Assembly: GCF_032854445.1 (NCBI RefSeq)
Contig: NC_088296.1
Coordinates: 9,706,706-9,770,705, forward strand
Direction: 5' to 3'
Length of the DNA stretch: 64,000 nucleotides
Source of the DNA: Liolophura sinensis
Taxonomy: Eukaryota > Mollusca > Polyplacophora > Chitonida > Chitonidae
Numbering within the stretch: position 1 is the stretch's first letter; each line of letters opens with the position of its first letter. The position numbers were made by a program, and so were the translations under genes. Shown here in pieces: positions 1-12,900 of this stretch. Below the pieces are notes generated by a model. It was not told where the DNA came from. It was given only the letters and a program-made list of their open reading frames with translations, and searched no databases.

Positions 1-799
1 ATATTTATTTATACTGGTTATGTTATGAAAAGTACCTGACACCCCTTCACCTGGAGGAGTTCAAGATTAGCCTGTGATTGATTGACAGGTCAAATCCATT
101 AGGACATGTATAGAATAGGTGTGATTCTTGTGCATGACAGGCTGAATAGATGTTTAAGGCAGGAAGACTTTATTGTACTGGGAAGTTGGGACTACCCTGT
201 GAACTAAGAGAGACCAAAATAAGAGTTAGAACTGGTACATTGCCTTACACTGTAATAATGTTGGTTTTATGTACTCAACTTTAAGATAACAGAAATAAAT
301 TCTTCCTTGAAATTACTAAGTATTTTGTTTTCCACTATTTAATAAAAATTGTCTCATTTATATGTATGTTTGTGTATTATGACATTTTGTTTCTCATTTA
401 TTTTCTGCGTGACATTTGCGCAAGGTTTGTCAGTTGCAAGGGGAGTGATAAATGTTTTTAAATGACCTAAAAATATGAAAATATTATTTTTGTAATGCTA
501 AAACTCAAACTTATAAATTTTAGATAACACGCTACCTTCCAAACAAACCTTAAAGCACTTTCCTAAGATCAATTCAACTCACAGAATCAGGCAGGTTTAT
601 ATTAGGTGATGAAAGTTTACCTTAAACATTGTAGTTTACCTTAAACATTGCAGTTTACCCTTAAACATTGCAGTTTACCTTATACATTGTAGTTTACCAG
701 CCGCAAATAAATGTATGTCAAACTGCATTTTTCATGCTCTTGTCACATTTTTCTTGTTTTTTTATTTCAATGGTTCTTGTTCGTTTTTTGTTCCCACAG
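1..799 (+). other. Intron sequence upstream of the first visible exon
   Basis: AT-rich sequence with no convincing coding exon. It ends in a pyrimidine-rich tract and a CAG splice acceptor at 797-799. I infer that it is intron of the giant plus-strand gene, whose 5' exons lie left of the window. Apart from a short tandem repeat at 613-698 nothing else is seen. Confidence 0.55.
613..698. repeat. 19-bp tandem repeat
   Basis: Four to five copies of a unit of the form 'agtttaccttaaacattgt', starting at about 614, 633, 652, 672 and 691, with small differences between copies. Simple local duplication inside an intron. Confidence 0.8.
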
Positions 800-898
800 G
801 ATGTTGACATAAACGCGGAGATGGTGAGGCGGGGATACGCAGCCTGGGACCCGGAACCTCCACGAGTCAGCGCAGGGGGACTGGGGGACCTTAGCCAG
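800..898 (+). CDS. Internal exon of the giant gene, possible end of a Tudor domain
   Basis: The exon opens after a 'ttcccacag' acceptor and reads in phase 0: DVDINAEMVRRGYAAWDPEP, then a Gly/Ser-rich stretch. The pattern 'N-x-x-M-V-x-x-G-Y-A-x-W-x-P' resembles the C-terminal helix of extended Tudor (SN-like) domains; this is a weak, partial match. Two donors are possible. CAG|GTATCC at 899 gives a 99-nt exon in phase 0, which joins in frame to the acceptor at 6926. The stronger-looking GTGAGT at 927 gives phase 1, and joining it directly to 6926 meets an immediate stop. I therefore prefer 899, unless an unseen small exon lies between. Upstream exons are outside the window. Confidence 0.5.
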
Positions 899-1447
899 GT
901 ATCCATTGACAACGAGGTCACGGAACGTGAGTGCATGGCTTTGCATGGCCTATCGCTTCTCATCATCTTCATATCACCTTCATAGTCCAATCAGAATAGA
1001 GGATTTTGGCAGGCTAAGCTCTGTGGTTCAGCTTTTGTTACTAACTTTAATTTGGTTGACAAAAGTTAAGAGTTTTTTTTTGGGGGGGGGGGGGAGGGAG
1101 GGGGAAGGGAGCTGTTGTTTAGTTTACACCATCAACCTGACCACAATCTTTAAAGTGAAATATTCTTCAAAATTCTGTATAAAACCCCGAGCAGTAAATG
1201 ATTAATTTTGTAAGAACTTCCTTTTGTATGCCAATGGAAATGTATTAACCATAAGAGGGGCGTAACCACTCTAAAAGAATCCAGGTCAGATTTTATTTTT
1301 TTTTTAGGTTTTGTAATTCTTTCAATAGATAATACAGTGCATATGCTATTTTTCAACAATGACAGTTTTTAGAAAAGCAAGCAAATAATCTCTCCAAGAT
1401 ACATCCACCCAACAGTCCTATAGATTTGGATATTCTAAGTAACTTCA

Positions 1448-1668
1448 GACCCAGGAGCCACTCACCAGTGCGGTCGTTTTGAATTCAAGTCATGCTGGCT
1501 TCCTCTCCGCCGTAAGTGGGAAGGTCTGGCAGCAACCTGCGGATAGTCGTTGGTTTCCCCCTGGCTTTGCTCGGTTACCTTTCATGATAATGCTGGCCGC
1601 TGTCGTAGAAGTGAAATATTCTTGAGTACAGAGTAAAACATCAATCAAATAAATAAATAAATAATTAA
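1448..1668 (+). mobile_element. tRNA-derived SINE, family 1, 5'-truncated
   Basis: Carries 'gacccaggagcc', 'gggaaggtctggcagcaacc', the central block ending 'aagtgaaatattcttgagt' and an (aaat)n tail. It lacks most of the tRNA-like head that is present in the copies at 49293 and 53430. Confidence 0.85.
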
Positions 1669-3307
1669 ATCAAAACTTCAGTTGTAAAGCTTATCAAGAT
1701 AAATGTGACCATCTTATATTAGCCAGATTTTGATGTTGGTGTCTCGGTGGCATTTAATATTTTTCTTGATTTAAATAGAGATGTGCATAAAGATACATTT
1801 AAAAACTCCTTTCTATGTGTATTCATACATGTTATATAGGCAAAGTAGAGTCAAATTGAAGTTAGGAGTAACTCAAAAAAAAAAAATTTAAACAATGTTC
1901 ACAAAAATCGGAGAAAGCTTCACTGAGCTATTAAACATCTGGAAAATACCTTTGTATACTTATAATATGTTGTCATAAGGCTGGACAGGGAATATGTCTG
2001 AAAATGAATTCGTAATCAATTTCTTATTTATTTTTGTCCGATAAATGTGATATATATCTGTTGTACACGTAATATTTTTCTTTGTCTTTTGTCCCTGGAT
2101 GAAATTTTGCTCCTTCATTGACTTCATGTAACTTCACTTCTATGTAGGAGTATGTAAGAGAGCTATTGCTACCTTAACAAAACTTCTTTGGTTGTAAAAA
2201 AAGACAATTTAAATAAAAGACAACACCGCTACTTCATTATGATATTAAAATGAAAACACATCAATGAAATGAAGCCTGCAACTGAAGTTACTAATAGATA
2301 ATATTGTAACAATAAACCTTCAAACCTTTTTATATGTATGGTAAGATAAGGTGACCTTGACATTTTCAGAACTTTGTCTTTTGGTGCTTTCTTCAGCGAT
2401 TTTTTTTTTTCTGTCAAGATACCTAATATGAAATGAGCCAGTCTACGATCTAAAGGTATAATTATGTTCATAATAAGTAATTAGTAATTAAAAATGTTTT
2501 ACCTTTGCTATCATTCTTCAGGTATATATTGGGCACGAAAGTTGGCAAAGGTAGTGATGATTTTATCTCCTAGCAAAAAAAAAACCTAAATTTTGTTATC
2601 GCATTCATTGTTTCCATAATCATTATCATTATCATCATCTACAACATTGGCATCACTGTTTCTGTCGTAGTAGGCTCATTAATTTGGCTAGCTGTGAACC
2701 CTGGCTTTGTGCTACACGCGCTGAGATAGTCCAATCAAGATTGTGTAGAAGTACAGAATCTATTGTCCCAGGTTTACATGTTTAGAAGTAAACACTTGAC
2801 TCAGATTTTGATGTGAATAAAGTAAGAATTGTGCTTGAAACTTGCTTATGTTAAAAAAAGTCCCTGTTTAGAAAGTAAACACATGGGTCAGGTTGCCTTC
2901 TTGTGTTTATAGGACTAAGCAGTTGAGGAGTTTATTATAAAGACTAAGCAGTTGACTTAAATTTTGAGGAGTTTAAAGAAGTCTGTTTAATAAGTATATC
3001 CTACCTAAAACTCTGATGATTGTGGTGCAGTAAACACTTATCTCCAACTTACATGTTTAGAGGTAAACACTGGACACGTTTTTGAGGAGGATTTTACTAA
3101 AGTGTAACTAAATAAAGTAAGCCATGCTCTAAAGATTCTGTGACATCCATGTTGAGAAAGTTTAAAACAAAAAACATGTATATCAGAGTATGAACTGTGT
3201 GCCTGAAAATGTCCATTTGTGTGTAAATGAAATACATTTACTATTTTTAAAAAGTCTAGTTTTTTGCATATTAAAATTTAATGCACATACTACTACTTTG
3301 TGACACG

Positions 3308-3422
3308 ATTGCATGTCATGGGTTCCCCCAGGGTTCTGCCTGGTTCACACCCACTATGAAGCTGGCAGCCATCGTATAAGTGAAATATTCTTGAGTACAG
3401 TGTAAAACACCAATCAAAACAA
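3308..3422 (+). mobile_element. SINE family 1, 3' fragment
   Basis: Only the central block is left ('gggttcccccagggttctgc' through 'ataagtgaaatattcttgag' and 'taaaacaccaatcaaa'). The head is missing and the copy is diverged. Confidence 0.8.
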
Positions 3423-3756
3423 GTAAATGAATAAAGTGACTGTCTTTGTTCATAGAAAGTGGAAAAATTAAAAAATTCTTTAATGTACAGTATACAAAAT
3501 CTTAAGTAAATTTTCACAGATAAAATTGATTTGCGTTTAAACGCAGAATGTTAAAATTGCTTTGCCTAGTAGCTCTACAACCATTGCCCATCAAAGCTAA
3601 CAAAAGCAGAGCCGTATCGTTTGCACTGGAATACTAATTATAAGCTGAAAATAGGAGTTGTTTGAATAAATTGTGGGAAATTATGATTTTGGGCTTTTAA
3701 CTGCTTGCTTAGTAGCAAATAAAGTTTTAATCCATCTATTGCCCACGAAACTGTTA

Positions 3757-4345
3757 CAGTTGTACAGCAGTAGCTTTAATACAGAATGACTTGTATTGAA
3801 CCACATGTTAAATAGGTGACTAGCAGTACAGCAGTAGCTTTAATACAGAATTACTTGTTTTGAACCACATGTTAAATAGGTGACTAGCAGTACAGCAGTA
3901 GCTTTAATACAGAATCACTTGTATTGAACCACATGTTAAATAGGTGACTAGCAGTACAGCAGTAGCTTTAATACAGAATCACTTGTATTGAACCACATGT
4001 TAAATAGATGACTAGCAGTACAGCAGTAGCTTTAATACAGAATTACTTGTATTGAACCACATGTTAAATAGGTGACTAGCATTACAGCAAGTAGCTTTAA
4101 TACAGAATTACTTGTATTGAACCACATGTTAAATAGGTGACTAGCAGTACAGCAGTAGCTTTAATACAGAATCACTTGTATTGAACCACATGTTAAATAG
4201 GTGACTAGCAGTACAGCAGTAGCTTTAATACAGAATCACTTGTATTGAACCACATGTTAAATAGGTGACTAGCAGTACAGCAGTAGCTTTAATACAGAAT
4301 CACTTGTATTGAACCACATGTTAAATAGATGACTAGCAGTACGAG
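3757..4345. repeat. 64-bp minisatellite, about 9 copies
   Basis: The word 'gtacagcagtagctttaat' recurs at 3762, 3826, 3890, 3954, 4018, then near 4082, 4147, 4211 and 4275. The period is 64 bp, with a one-base insertion in one copy. Copies differ at only a few sites, so the array is young. It lies in the intron. Confidence 0.92.
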
Positions 4346-4689
4346 TTTAGTATCTATATAGCGTAAGTCATTCAGCTACAGCTTGATTTTCTGTTTTGCT
4401 ATATCTAACTGCTTATTTTTTTTCTTTTTTCTTTTTTTTTTACATAAGATTTTGTAGCTATATGTATGATGTAGAAGTTTAGTTAAGAAACCCTGACCCT
4501 ATTGATAAATTCCAATCAAAGCTGGCCATTGTCTCAAGAAGTACTTGACCAGTGGATTCATTAGCATCTGACCAATGGCATTTGTAGGACTTGACAAGTG
4601 GCTTTCTTTATGGCACCTGACTACTAGATCTTCTGTAATAAGAACCTGATTAGTGATTTCCAGAACACTTGGCCACTGTAGCTAAGAGC

Positions 4690-5125
4690 ACCTAATAAGT
4701 GGACCTATCTGCACCTGAACTTTGGGGTTATTAGCACCTGATCAGTGGGTCTATCTGCACCTGAACTTTGGGCTTATTAGAACCTCACCAGTGGGCGTAT
4801 CTGCACCTGAACTATGAGGCTCTTAGTACCTGACCAATGGGCATATCTGCACATAAACTGTGGGGCTATTAGCCCCTGACCGATGGGCCTATCTGCACCT
4901 GAACGTTGGGGCTATTAGCACCTGATCAGTGAGCCTATCTGCACCTGAACTATGAGGCTATTAGCACCTAACCAATCAGCTGAACTGTGGGGCTATTAGC
5001 ACCTGATCAGTGGGCCTATCTGCACCTGTAGTTTGGGGTTATTAGCACCTGGACTATGGGGCTGTTAGCACCTGAACTGTGGGGCTATTAGCACCAGATC
5101 AATGAGGCTGTTAACCTGTGAGCCC
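4690..5125. repeat. Degenerate 46-bp minisatellite
   Basis: 'ctatctgcacctgaacttt' and 'attagcacctgatcagtggg' alternate with a period near 46-47 bp (for example 4705, 4751, 4798). Many substitutions and partial units occur, so this array is older than its neighbour at 3757. Confidence 0.8.
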
Positions 5126-6141
5126 CGAACCAAAAATGGGGTTCTCCCCACTGTATTGATGGTCCTGTCTGCTAATTTGGATCCAACTCTGCCCAATTCA
5201 TTTATGGCTTACTTGTGAAGTTACTCAAGTCAAGTAGCGAGTGCTGTGGTGCCTTGGCATTTGCCCATTTTTTTTTTTTTTTTGTACCTACTTTGGGGAT
5301 TTAAGAGAAGCCACCAATTCTATATCAACCAAAGAAGTACACCAGGGTCCAGTTGTGAAATTAGACCTATATAAGTCTTCGTGTCCTTATCATTTTCATG
5401 CAAGCAGAACTTTAATCCAGACAAGTGAATACCAGACTAAAATGTTAATGAAGCTTCCGACAACACGTCTTTCAGATGACATTATTAGTAGTTTATATCA
5501 TTCATTTTCACTCGTTTTGTAGACTGGGCATGTGGTGTTCGGGTGTTTTTTGTATGTGGCATCCTGCTGTTCGTACAGAATTTTACTTTCTGTGATTTGT
5601 TGTATTGAGATGAAATATTCTTCTGCAGAAACCTTTCCCTTAGAGAGTAATGGTCTTTTTTATTTCATACTCTGTTATGTTTCAGCTAGAATTGCTTTTA
5701 TATCCCAACTAAAATCCCTTTCATACTCAAATAGAATTTATTCTAATGCCATTTCTTGTAATCACTGTCCTTGTAGATAATAAAATGTTTTTTCTTACAT
5801 TTCCTGGTGTACTTTTTCAAGTTTCTAGTATCACAACTTTATACATAGTCGCATGGAATTTGGAGCAAACCTAAAAAAAAGTATTTAAAATAAAATTTAT
5901 AATAAATTGGAATGGATTGAACGAAATTTAAGATCACTATAAAGAAAGTGGTAAATGTGTCTGCCTTGGTAATGGGTGTGAAGCAATTGTCCCACGGCTT
6001 CATTTTAGGCCACGGCTTCATTTTAGGCCACTGCTTCAATCAGACACACAAAGCTTAAAATATTTCCACCTTACCTTGCTTTATTCACTTCACATATAAC
6101 AAATCATGAATCATGTAACTTATACCATCTGCTTTTCTCGT

Positions 6142-6270
6142 AGTGTTAGTGTGCCAGACATTGTACTCATCTCGCAATGTTAGTGTGCCAGACATTGTAC
6201 TCATCTCGCAATGTTAGTGTGCAAGGCATTGTACTCATCTCGCAGTGTTAGTGTGGCAGGCGTTTTACTC
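6142..6270. repeat. 34-bp tandem repeat, 3-4 copies
   Basis: Units of the form 'tgttagtgtgccagacattg' followed by 'tactcatctcgcaa', with a period of 34 bp. The last copy is degraded. Confidence 0.85.
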
Positions 6271-6475
6271 CAGTAGTTCTTCTTGCAAAAGGGTTGAAGA
6301 CTTTGATTTTTGTCTTGGTCTGCCCAGGGCATGTATATATATATTGCAGAGCAAGTCAGTTATGTTTTTGTTGATAAAGTACATGTACTGTAGCAACTTT
6401 GACGAAAATGATAAGACAGTGCATTGTGATTTTTTGTATTTTGATTTTTATCAAACTTTCTTATTCAGATGTACC

Positions 6476-6628
6476 GCACGTGGGAAGGTCTGCCAACAAC
6501 CTGCGGATGGTCTTGGGGTTTCCCCTGGGCTCGGCCCCGTTTCCTCCCACCATAATGCTGGCCGCCGTCGTATAAGTGAAATATTCTTGAGTACAGCGTA
6601 AAACACCAATCAGATAAATAAATAAATA
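6476..6628 (+). mobile_element. SINE family 1, 5'-truncated
   Basis: Begins at 'cgcacgtgggaaggtctgcc', keeps the full central block and ends in an (aaat)n tail. It lies directly before a second partial copy. Confidence 0.85.
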
Positions 6629-6655
6629 TTGAGATGTAACAATGAGTTCAAGTCT

Positions 6656-6790
6656 AGTTCCTACTGGCTCCCTCTCCAATCACACAATGGAGGATCTACC
6701 AGATAGCTTGCCGGTTTTCCCCGAGCTCTGTCCAGTTTCCTCCCACCATAATGCTGGTGGCCGTGGTATAAGTGAAATATTCCTTCGCAG
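6656..6790 (+). mobile_element. SINE family 1, partial
   Basis: 'ctggctccctctcc' through 'cctcccaccataatgctggt' to 'ataagtgaaatattcctt'. Diverged and without a tail. It ends about 135 bp before the giant-exon acceptor. Confidence 0.75.
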
Positions 6791-6892
6791 TTATAAATTT
6801 GATAAAAATAGAAGCATAACAATGTGTGTGTTTTCTTGCAACTGTTAAAATACCTGTGTGAACTAATAAGAATAGGTTTATTTGTCTTTATC

Positions 6893-6925
6893 AACTTTTT
6901 TTTTTTTGTTTGCGTCTTTTGCCAG
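6893..6925 (+). other. Splice acceptor of the giant exon
   Basis: A long T-rich tract ends in 'gtcttttgccag', with AG at 6924-6925. Reading from 6926 gives ILNEGATGTSDGLIQ in the frame that then stays open for over 24 kb. The open frame extends upstream to an ATG at 6824, but that part reads through the polypyrimidine tract and is almost certainly intron. Confidence 0.8.
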
Positions 6926-9900
6926 ATACTGAATGAGGGTGCCACGGGAACCAGCGACGGGTTGATTCAGCTCCAGAGATACAGACTTGGATTGGAAGCA
7001 GACTCCAGCCTAAGAGAATCCCTCCCGATATCAAGCCGCTACATCAGCGAGCGTTCACGAACAAGCGACCTTTTTGCTCCCTGGAAAGACAGTGAAGATC
7101 GGCTTAATGCTGAACAAAGAATCTGGAGAGGCGGCTTCGATGAAAACACCTCGTCTCTGCAACATGCAGAGACCGTGAGCATCGGAGCTGAAACATTTGC
7201 ATCAAGTTCTGCCGAAGCCATGGCAACCTCGACGCTTAAAGAGACAGACTTTATGTTCAAGAGCTCAAAGAGTGCTGGGAGCTCTACATATTTCTCATCC
7301 AATCAGAATCAGAGATTTTTTTCTAATTTAGTGGAAGACAATTATGAATTGCTTAATAGTGATACAAGACATTCTAGTGACTTTTCCCAGGACGGACATT
7401 CTCATTTGAGGTCAGAACCACCAGTTGACTCAGGAGTACAGGAGTTAAATTCTGATTGGTTAACAGAACGCGGATCTCTTATGTCTTCAGAAGTCATCCT
7501 CAGTACAAGTGGAGTTCACAGTCAGAGGATTTCTGAGTTAGTGAAAACAACCAAGCTGAGAAGCGACGAGTTTCTTCATTATTCTGAATGTAATACTGTA
7601 GAAAAAGCGGCAAGTTCCCTGTCTCCAGAGAAAGAAAACTCACCAGTTAACATAGAGATTGTGAATTCTACTGACCCCAGCCTCAGAAAGTCCGAAGATA
7701 AATTTTCCGATGTGGAAATGGTCGGTAAAAAGCTTTCCGACGAAGATGACTTTGCCTTGGACAGCATGAACGATAGTTACGAAGAGACTGCCAATGACAT
7801 TGGTTACAAAACAGAGGAAGATTATTCGTCTGGGTATACATCCCCAGGAGTCCTCTCCCCAGGGGAAGAAACACGCCCCCTGGTGATTGACTCACCTGAG
7901 GAAAGGGGAACAACTCCAGAGGAGTTGGCAGTTTGGACTTCCCCTCCAGAAGTGTCTGCTGATCCCAACACTGCCCGTCCAGAGATGGACTCAGACATGG
8001 ATCTGAGTGAGTCTATGGCAGATGTGAGGCATTCGTTGGAACAGCAGAAACAAGTGCTAAAGGAACTGTTAGGTTTGGTTTCAGAGGCTGAAAAAGACTC
8101 GGCTCCAGAAAGACATTCTGAAGCAGTTGAAGGTTCTTCCGTGGACTTCCGAGATGGCGAGAATTCTGTTCACTTATCCAAGCATTCTGTCGGATACCTG
8201 TCAGTGGAAGAACAGCGAGAAGTCCGTAACGAGGTTGAAGACCACCGTGTGGACGAATCCTCCATGGTCACGGACAGTATCTATGGATCAGACCGCACAG
8301 AAACAATGCGTTCTGCTTCCTCAACAGACCTTACCACCACAGACACACTGACGTCAGGGTATGGTGAGGACAGCTACGGACTAGATCATTTAGGTCTTCC
8401 CTCAGATCAAGATGTTTCAAAGTCACATGAAGGTGACCAGGAAATGGACTTGAGCTCTTCCATGGCCAATGTGAAGCAGTCCATACAGCAACAGAAGAAT
8501 GTCCTACACGAATTATTAGGCCTGGTGGCAGAAGCAGAACGTGACGTTGAAGACACAGAACCTGTTCGAGGGAATATCACAGGTGATGAGAACCAAGAAT
8601 TTTTTGACCCCCATGAACCGGACAAGACGTTAAAAAAATTAAAGATTCCAGGTAGTAACGAGGATCGGTCACCGACTGACAGGTCGTCTGAAGATAGACT
8701 GCTTTTGTCTAAAACAGATGGAGCTTTTTCCACGTCAGACGATACAAGAGGCTCAGTAACTGATGATACTGTCCAAGGATCACTCACTTGCCACCCAGAT
8801 GTTCATGACCCAAAGAGTCGGGATACTCAGGGACAAGCAAAACGTGAACAAATTCTAAGTGAAAATGAAAGAAAAGAGATTGTAGAAACCACCCATAACG
8901 TGTGCATGTGGGAATCTAGAGAAGAATGGGGAGAAATTGAGCAGCGCAATGTGGTCTCCATCTCAGGAGAAGTGAGTGATATCGAGCGATCAGTGGACAA
9001 TGCATGTGTATCAGGCTTCGAAAGATATGCTGTGGCAGGAAAGGAATCATTTCCAGAGGTTTGTGTTGACCTGGATGATAGGGAGAAAAGTTTTGGTGCG
9101 GTAGCAATTCCAGAAAATCCTGACCAAAGAGCCCCAACTGATCGTTCATCTGAAGACAGGCATCTTGTTGCCAGTGGTGAAGGCGTACCCTCTACATCCG
9201 GTAGTGTGACTGATTTTGAACGGGATATTGAAGAGGGCGATGCATTAGTGTACAATGACAAAGTAGTAGATACACAAAGGGAAAATCTAGAGAGCTGTGT
9301 GGACAAGGCATTATATCCTGACCAAACGTGGTTTGATTCTGAGAGTAGAGACCAGAGTTTTGCGAAAGGTGTGCGTGAATCGATTGAGCAGCAGAGAAGC
9401 ACAGTTCAGGAGTTGTTAGACTTAATGGGTAGAGAGAGTAGTCCCGGATCTTCAGTGGACCAGATGGTTGAAGTGAAAGATAATGAGAAATTCTTTGATC
9501 CACATCAGCCCGACAGAACACTTGATGACCTTCGGATCCCAGGTGATGTGAAGGATAGAACGGCAATTGACTTCTTTGCAGAGGACAGACATCGTTTGGC
9601 CAGAGGAGATGGGGCATTAGCCAAAGCAGGCCGTCGAGAAAGATATACAGGCTCCGATGTGGACGGAGATCGTTCATGGCTGGTAAAGAGTGGTGACGAT
9701 GTTGACGACGTGGTTGCCAATACAGGTGCAATAGTAGATACCACAGATGTTGTGCTTGGGGATATCTGGGAAGAAAAAGAGCAAGAGATCGACAGGCGAG
9801 AAGAAATGTTGGACAACGGAGACGCGGTATTAGGAGAGAGGCCTGTTCTGTCACCAGTAAACAGCAAACACAGAGACGAGCTTAAAAACTCTGAACCGAG

Positions 9901-12900
9901 GAAATTACCTAGTGAGAATGAGCTAAACACTACACAAAGTGTGGAGGTGATGGCAAACAGAATTGCACAAGATGTGTATGCCATCTCAGAGGATGTGGGC
10001 AGTTCAGCGGCAAACATTCCAGTATTAGACTCTACGAGTGCCAAAGAACTTCCCACTTCTACAGAAATTACCTCGGATGAGACAAAAACGGACACAGTTG
10101 ACATTTCTTCTAGATCAGAGGTGTCCCAGACTTCAGAAACTGACACCATAAAAGATTCAGAGAAACAAGGATATACCCAAAGCCAAGAGGAAAGCAAGCC
10201 CGACACATCTGTGTGGAATACACTGTCTGGTTGGTTTAGATTCAGAGGCACTTCAAATCAGTCAGCAGATAATTCACAGGAAACTCAGGTTGGAAGAGGA
10301 CCAGAACCCACTGAAAGTGAGTCAACCGAATTTGATGAGGAAAAACGCATCATGGAGCTTATTGACGGCTTTGATGATTTACATCTGGTTGAAGATGTTA
10401 AGGAAGGTTCTGTTGAAACGCAGATCACAGAAGTTTCTCTTGACACCGAGGAGCCATTGGAGAAGAAAGGGGATACTGAAGATGCAAAACATTTTGACAG
10501 TGTGAAAAAGGAAAATGATGAATGCTACGAAGCTACCCAACAGGTCTTGCAACAGGAAACTGAAACAAGTGTGAGAGATGCACCTGAAGGACTCCAATCC
10601 GGTGAAAGTGTTGCGAGTAAACCGTTAAATGTGATAGATGATAAGTCTGTGATAAACGATGTGAATGAAGAAGAAGTTGACTCTGACTCTGAAAACGATA
10701 AATTTGAAGATACAAGTCGCGATGAAACGACTACTGAACCGAACCTTTTATTTGATGCTCTGCATAAACCTGAAATGGAAGTCGAGACAGAAATCACAGA
10801 TAAAGCTTTGTCATTGCCAAGTGATCAGAGTTCTGTGACTGTCCAAAAACCCGACGTAGGTATGACCATTGAGGATAAATCTGATGTTACGTGTGAGGAA
10901 CAGAAATATTTTGATGATCTATTAACAGATAATAATGCTCCAACAAAAGATACAGACATCGGGATCTCGGCCTTGGATCAAAATGATGTTGGATTAAGTC
11001 CTCCTTTCATATCAGATAGAGAACACATTGATGTTAATGAAGATAAACAAACAGGATCTGATGATGCTTCTGTTGTTACACCATCGTTAAGCAATGATGT
11101 GGAACGGCAAAACTTTGTATCTGTCGACCACTATGAACAATTCTTACCCACTACAACCAGAGAAGAATTTGTTAAAAAGCCAGAGCATACCATTGCTAAA
11201 AGTACGGCAGTAGTTGAAGAGGCGGTTGTGCTTGAGGAAGACATCAGCGATATTACAGGAAGTATAACTGAAGAAGCTAAAGAAAACCTAACTTTGAGCG
11301 CTAGTGACCCGGAGAACATACCCGATGCAGGAGGCGAAGATATACTTGATAACGAAGGACACAGAGAGATAATGACGTCTGAAGATGTTGACACTTCAGA
11401 TACTTTTGTCAGCGACAAAGACATTTCAAATGTAAACAACGTTGGGACTGGAAACGAAGATGTGCCTAACAAAGAGGTTTTGAATGATGGTGCGTTCCAA
11501 GATGTAAAGCAGTCTTCGTTAACAGAAGATATGGAACCTGGTAGCACTGAAAAAGAGACATTCCAGGATTTGAAAGATTCTCAGTCTTCGCCCACAGACC
11601 TTGTGACGCCCAAGTTCTCAGATGATACAGAGAAAGTTGGAGTTTTTCCAACGGAGGGGCCTCAAGACAAGACCGTAGGTGGCATGTCAGCTGAGGAAAC
11701 ATCAGTTCCTCAAGAAAACAATGAACAAAGAGGTGAAGTGGAAGCCACTTTACGACAACTATCTTCACAGAAACAAACCAATATTTCATTTGGCGACGAA
11801 AAGAACTTACCTCACGACACATGCATAGCTTCAGGAAATATTGAAACTGTCCATACTGAGGGCATCTCTTCTGAAGAGCAGTCTTCCAACCGTACATGTA
11901 AACCTAGCGACGGACATGGAGATGATTCATCTGGGTGGGATGCCCTTCCCAGTTGGCGTGGAGGTTCACAGCAGAAGTCCCAACTACAGGTTTGTGAGAC
12001 ATCCCAGTTAACTACCTTCGAAGGAACTAACATAACGTCAGAAGAATCAGTAGATGTCTTCCAGGAAGAAAGCTTATCTGCAGAACATGAACTTGATACT
12101 GAAATAACTAGAGACGATACGAAATCTGTACCAGAAGATTCTGTTCAGACAAATGAAGTTGAAAAAGAATCCAAAGCCAGCTGGAACTTTTTGCCCAAGT
12201 GGATGAGATCAGATCCAAAAGAAACCAAACCAGACAAAATGCATAGCACACCCACTCAAGATTCTGTGGGACAAATCGATCCCGCAAATGCAGGAGATGG
12301 TGAAGTAAGTGATAATGTAGCGGACTCATCAAGGATTGGAGAAGAAAGTCAAGATTGCAAAGAAGCTGGCCTGGAAGATGCTGTTGCGGAAGGTGCAGAT
12401 GAGGAAGTGTCTGTAGAGTCTTCACCTGCATGGAGCTTCTTCCCAAGTTGGATGAGGAGATCAAAACCTCTGGAAACCAAACAAAAGGATATGCAGAAGA
12501 CAGCCTTTCCAGATACAACAGCATTAAGTGAAACGATTTGTGTAGAAGAGGATGCAAACATTCCTGCAGGCGGTGAACCTGCTTCCAAATTGTCTTCAGA
12601 GAGTGCTGAAACCCGTGATGTACTGGAATTTCCTGATAGCCAAGAATGGTTAGATGAAACATCTGCCATGGAAGCAGAGATATTTACCGAAAATGAAACC
12701 AGAAATACTACGCCAGCTAGTACAGAAGTTTTACTTACTTCAGTAGAAATGTCCACGGCTGCAACTGGAAGCGTAATAGAGCATGAAAGCTCTATTGAGA
12801 GGGAAGCTAAAGATGTTTCTCTTCAAGCAGCGGCGCTTGAAATTCCAGCCGCAAGTCGTGCTGTTAGAGCTCAGACGCCAAGCATGTTGGAAATGTTTGA

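Larger units (their letters stand above)
899..6925 (+). other. About 6-kb intron rich in repeats
   Basis: No convincing exon is visible. Contents are a T/G-rich homopolymer run near 1072-1110, SINE copies at 1448-1668, 3308-3422, 6476-6628 and 6656-6790, minisatellites at 3757-4345, 4690-5125 and 6142-6270, and otherwise AT-rich unique sequence. A short alternative exon cannot be excluded, because the strong phase-1 donor at 927 would need one before the giant exon. Confidence 0.6.

Noticed and set aside
3757-4345. CRISPR array
   Set aside because: The whole 64-bp unit repeats with no variable spacers, in eukaryotic intron DNA.
5241-5780. Plus-strand open frames in the intron
   Set aside because: They read through a poly-T tract, have low-complexity Phe/Cys-rich composition and show no matching splice sites or domain.
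6824-6925. ATG at 6824 as the start of the giant protein
   Set aside because: The translated sequence reads through a T-rich splice tract (FINFFFFVCVFCQ). The acceptor at 6925 in phase 0 is a better explanation, although an alternative promoter cannot be fully excluded.
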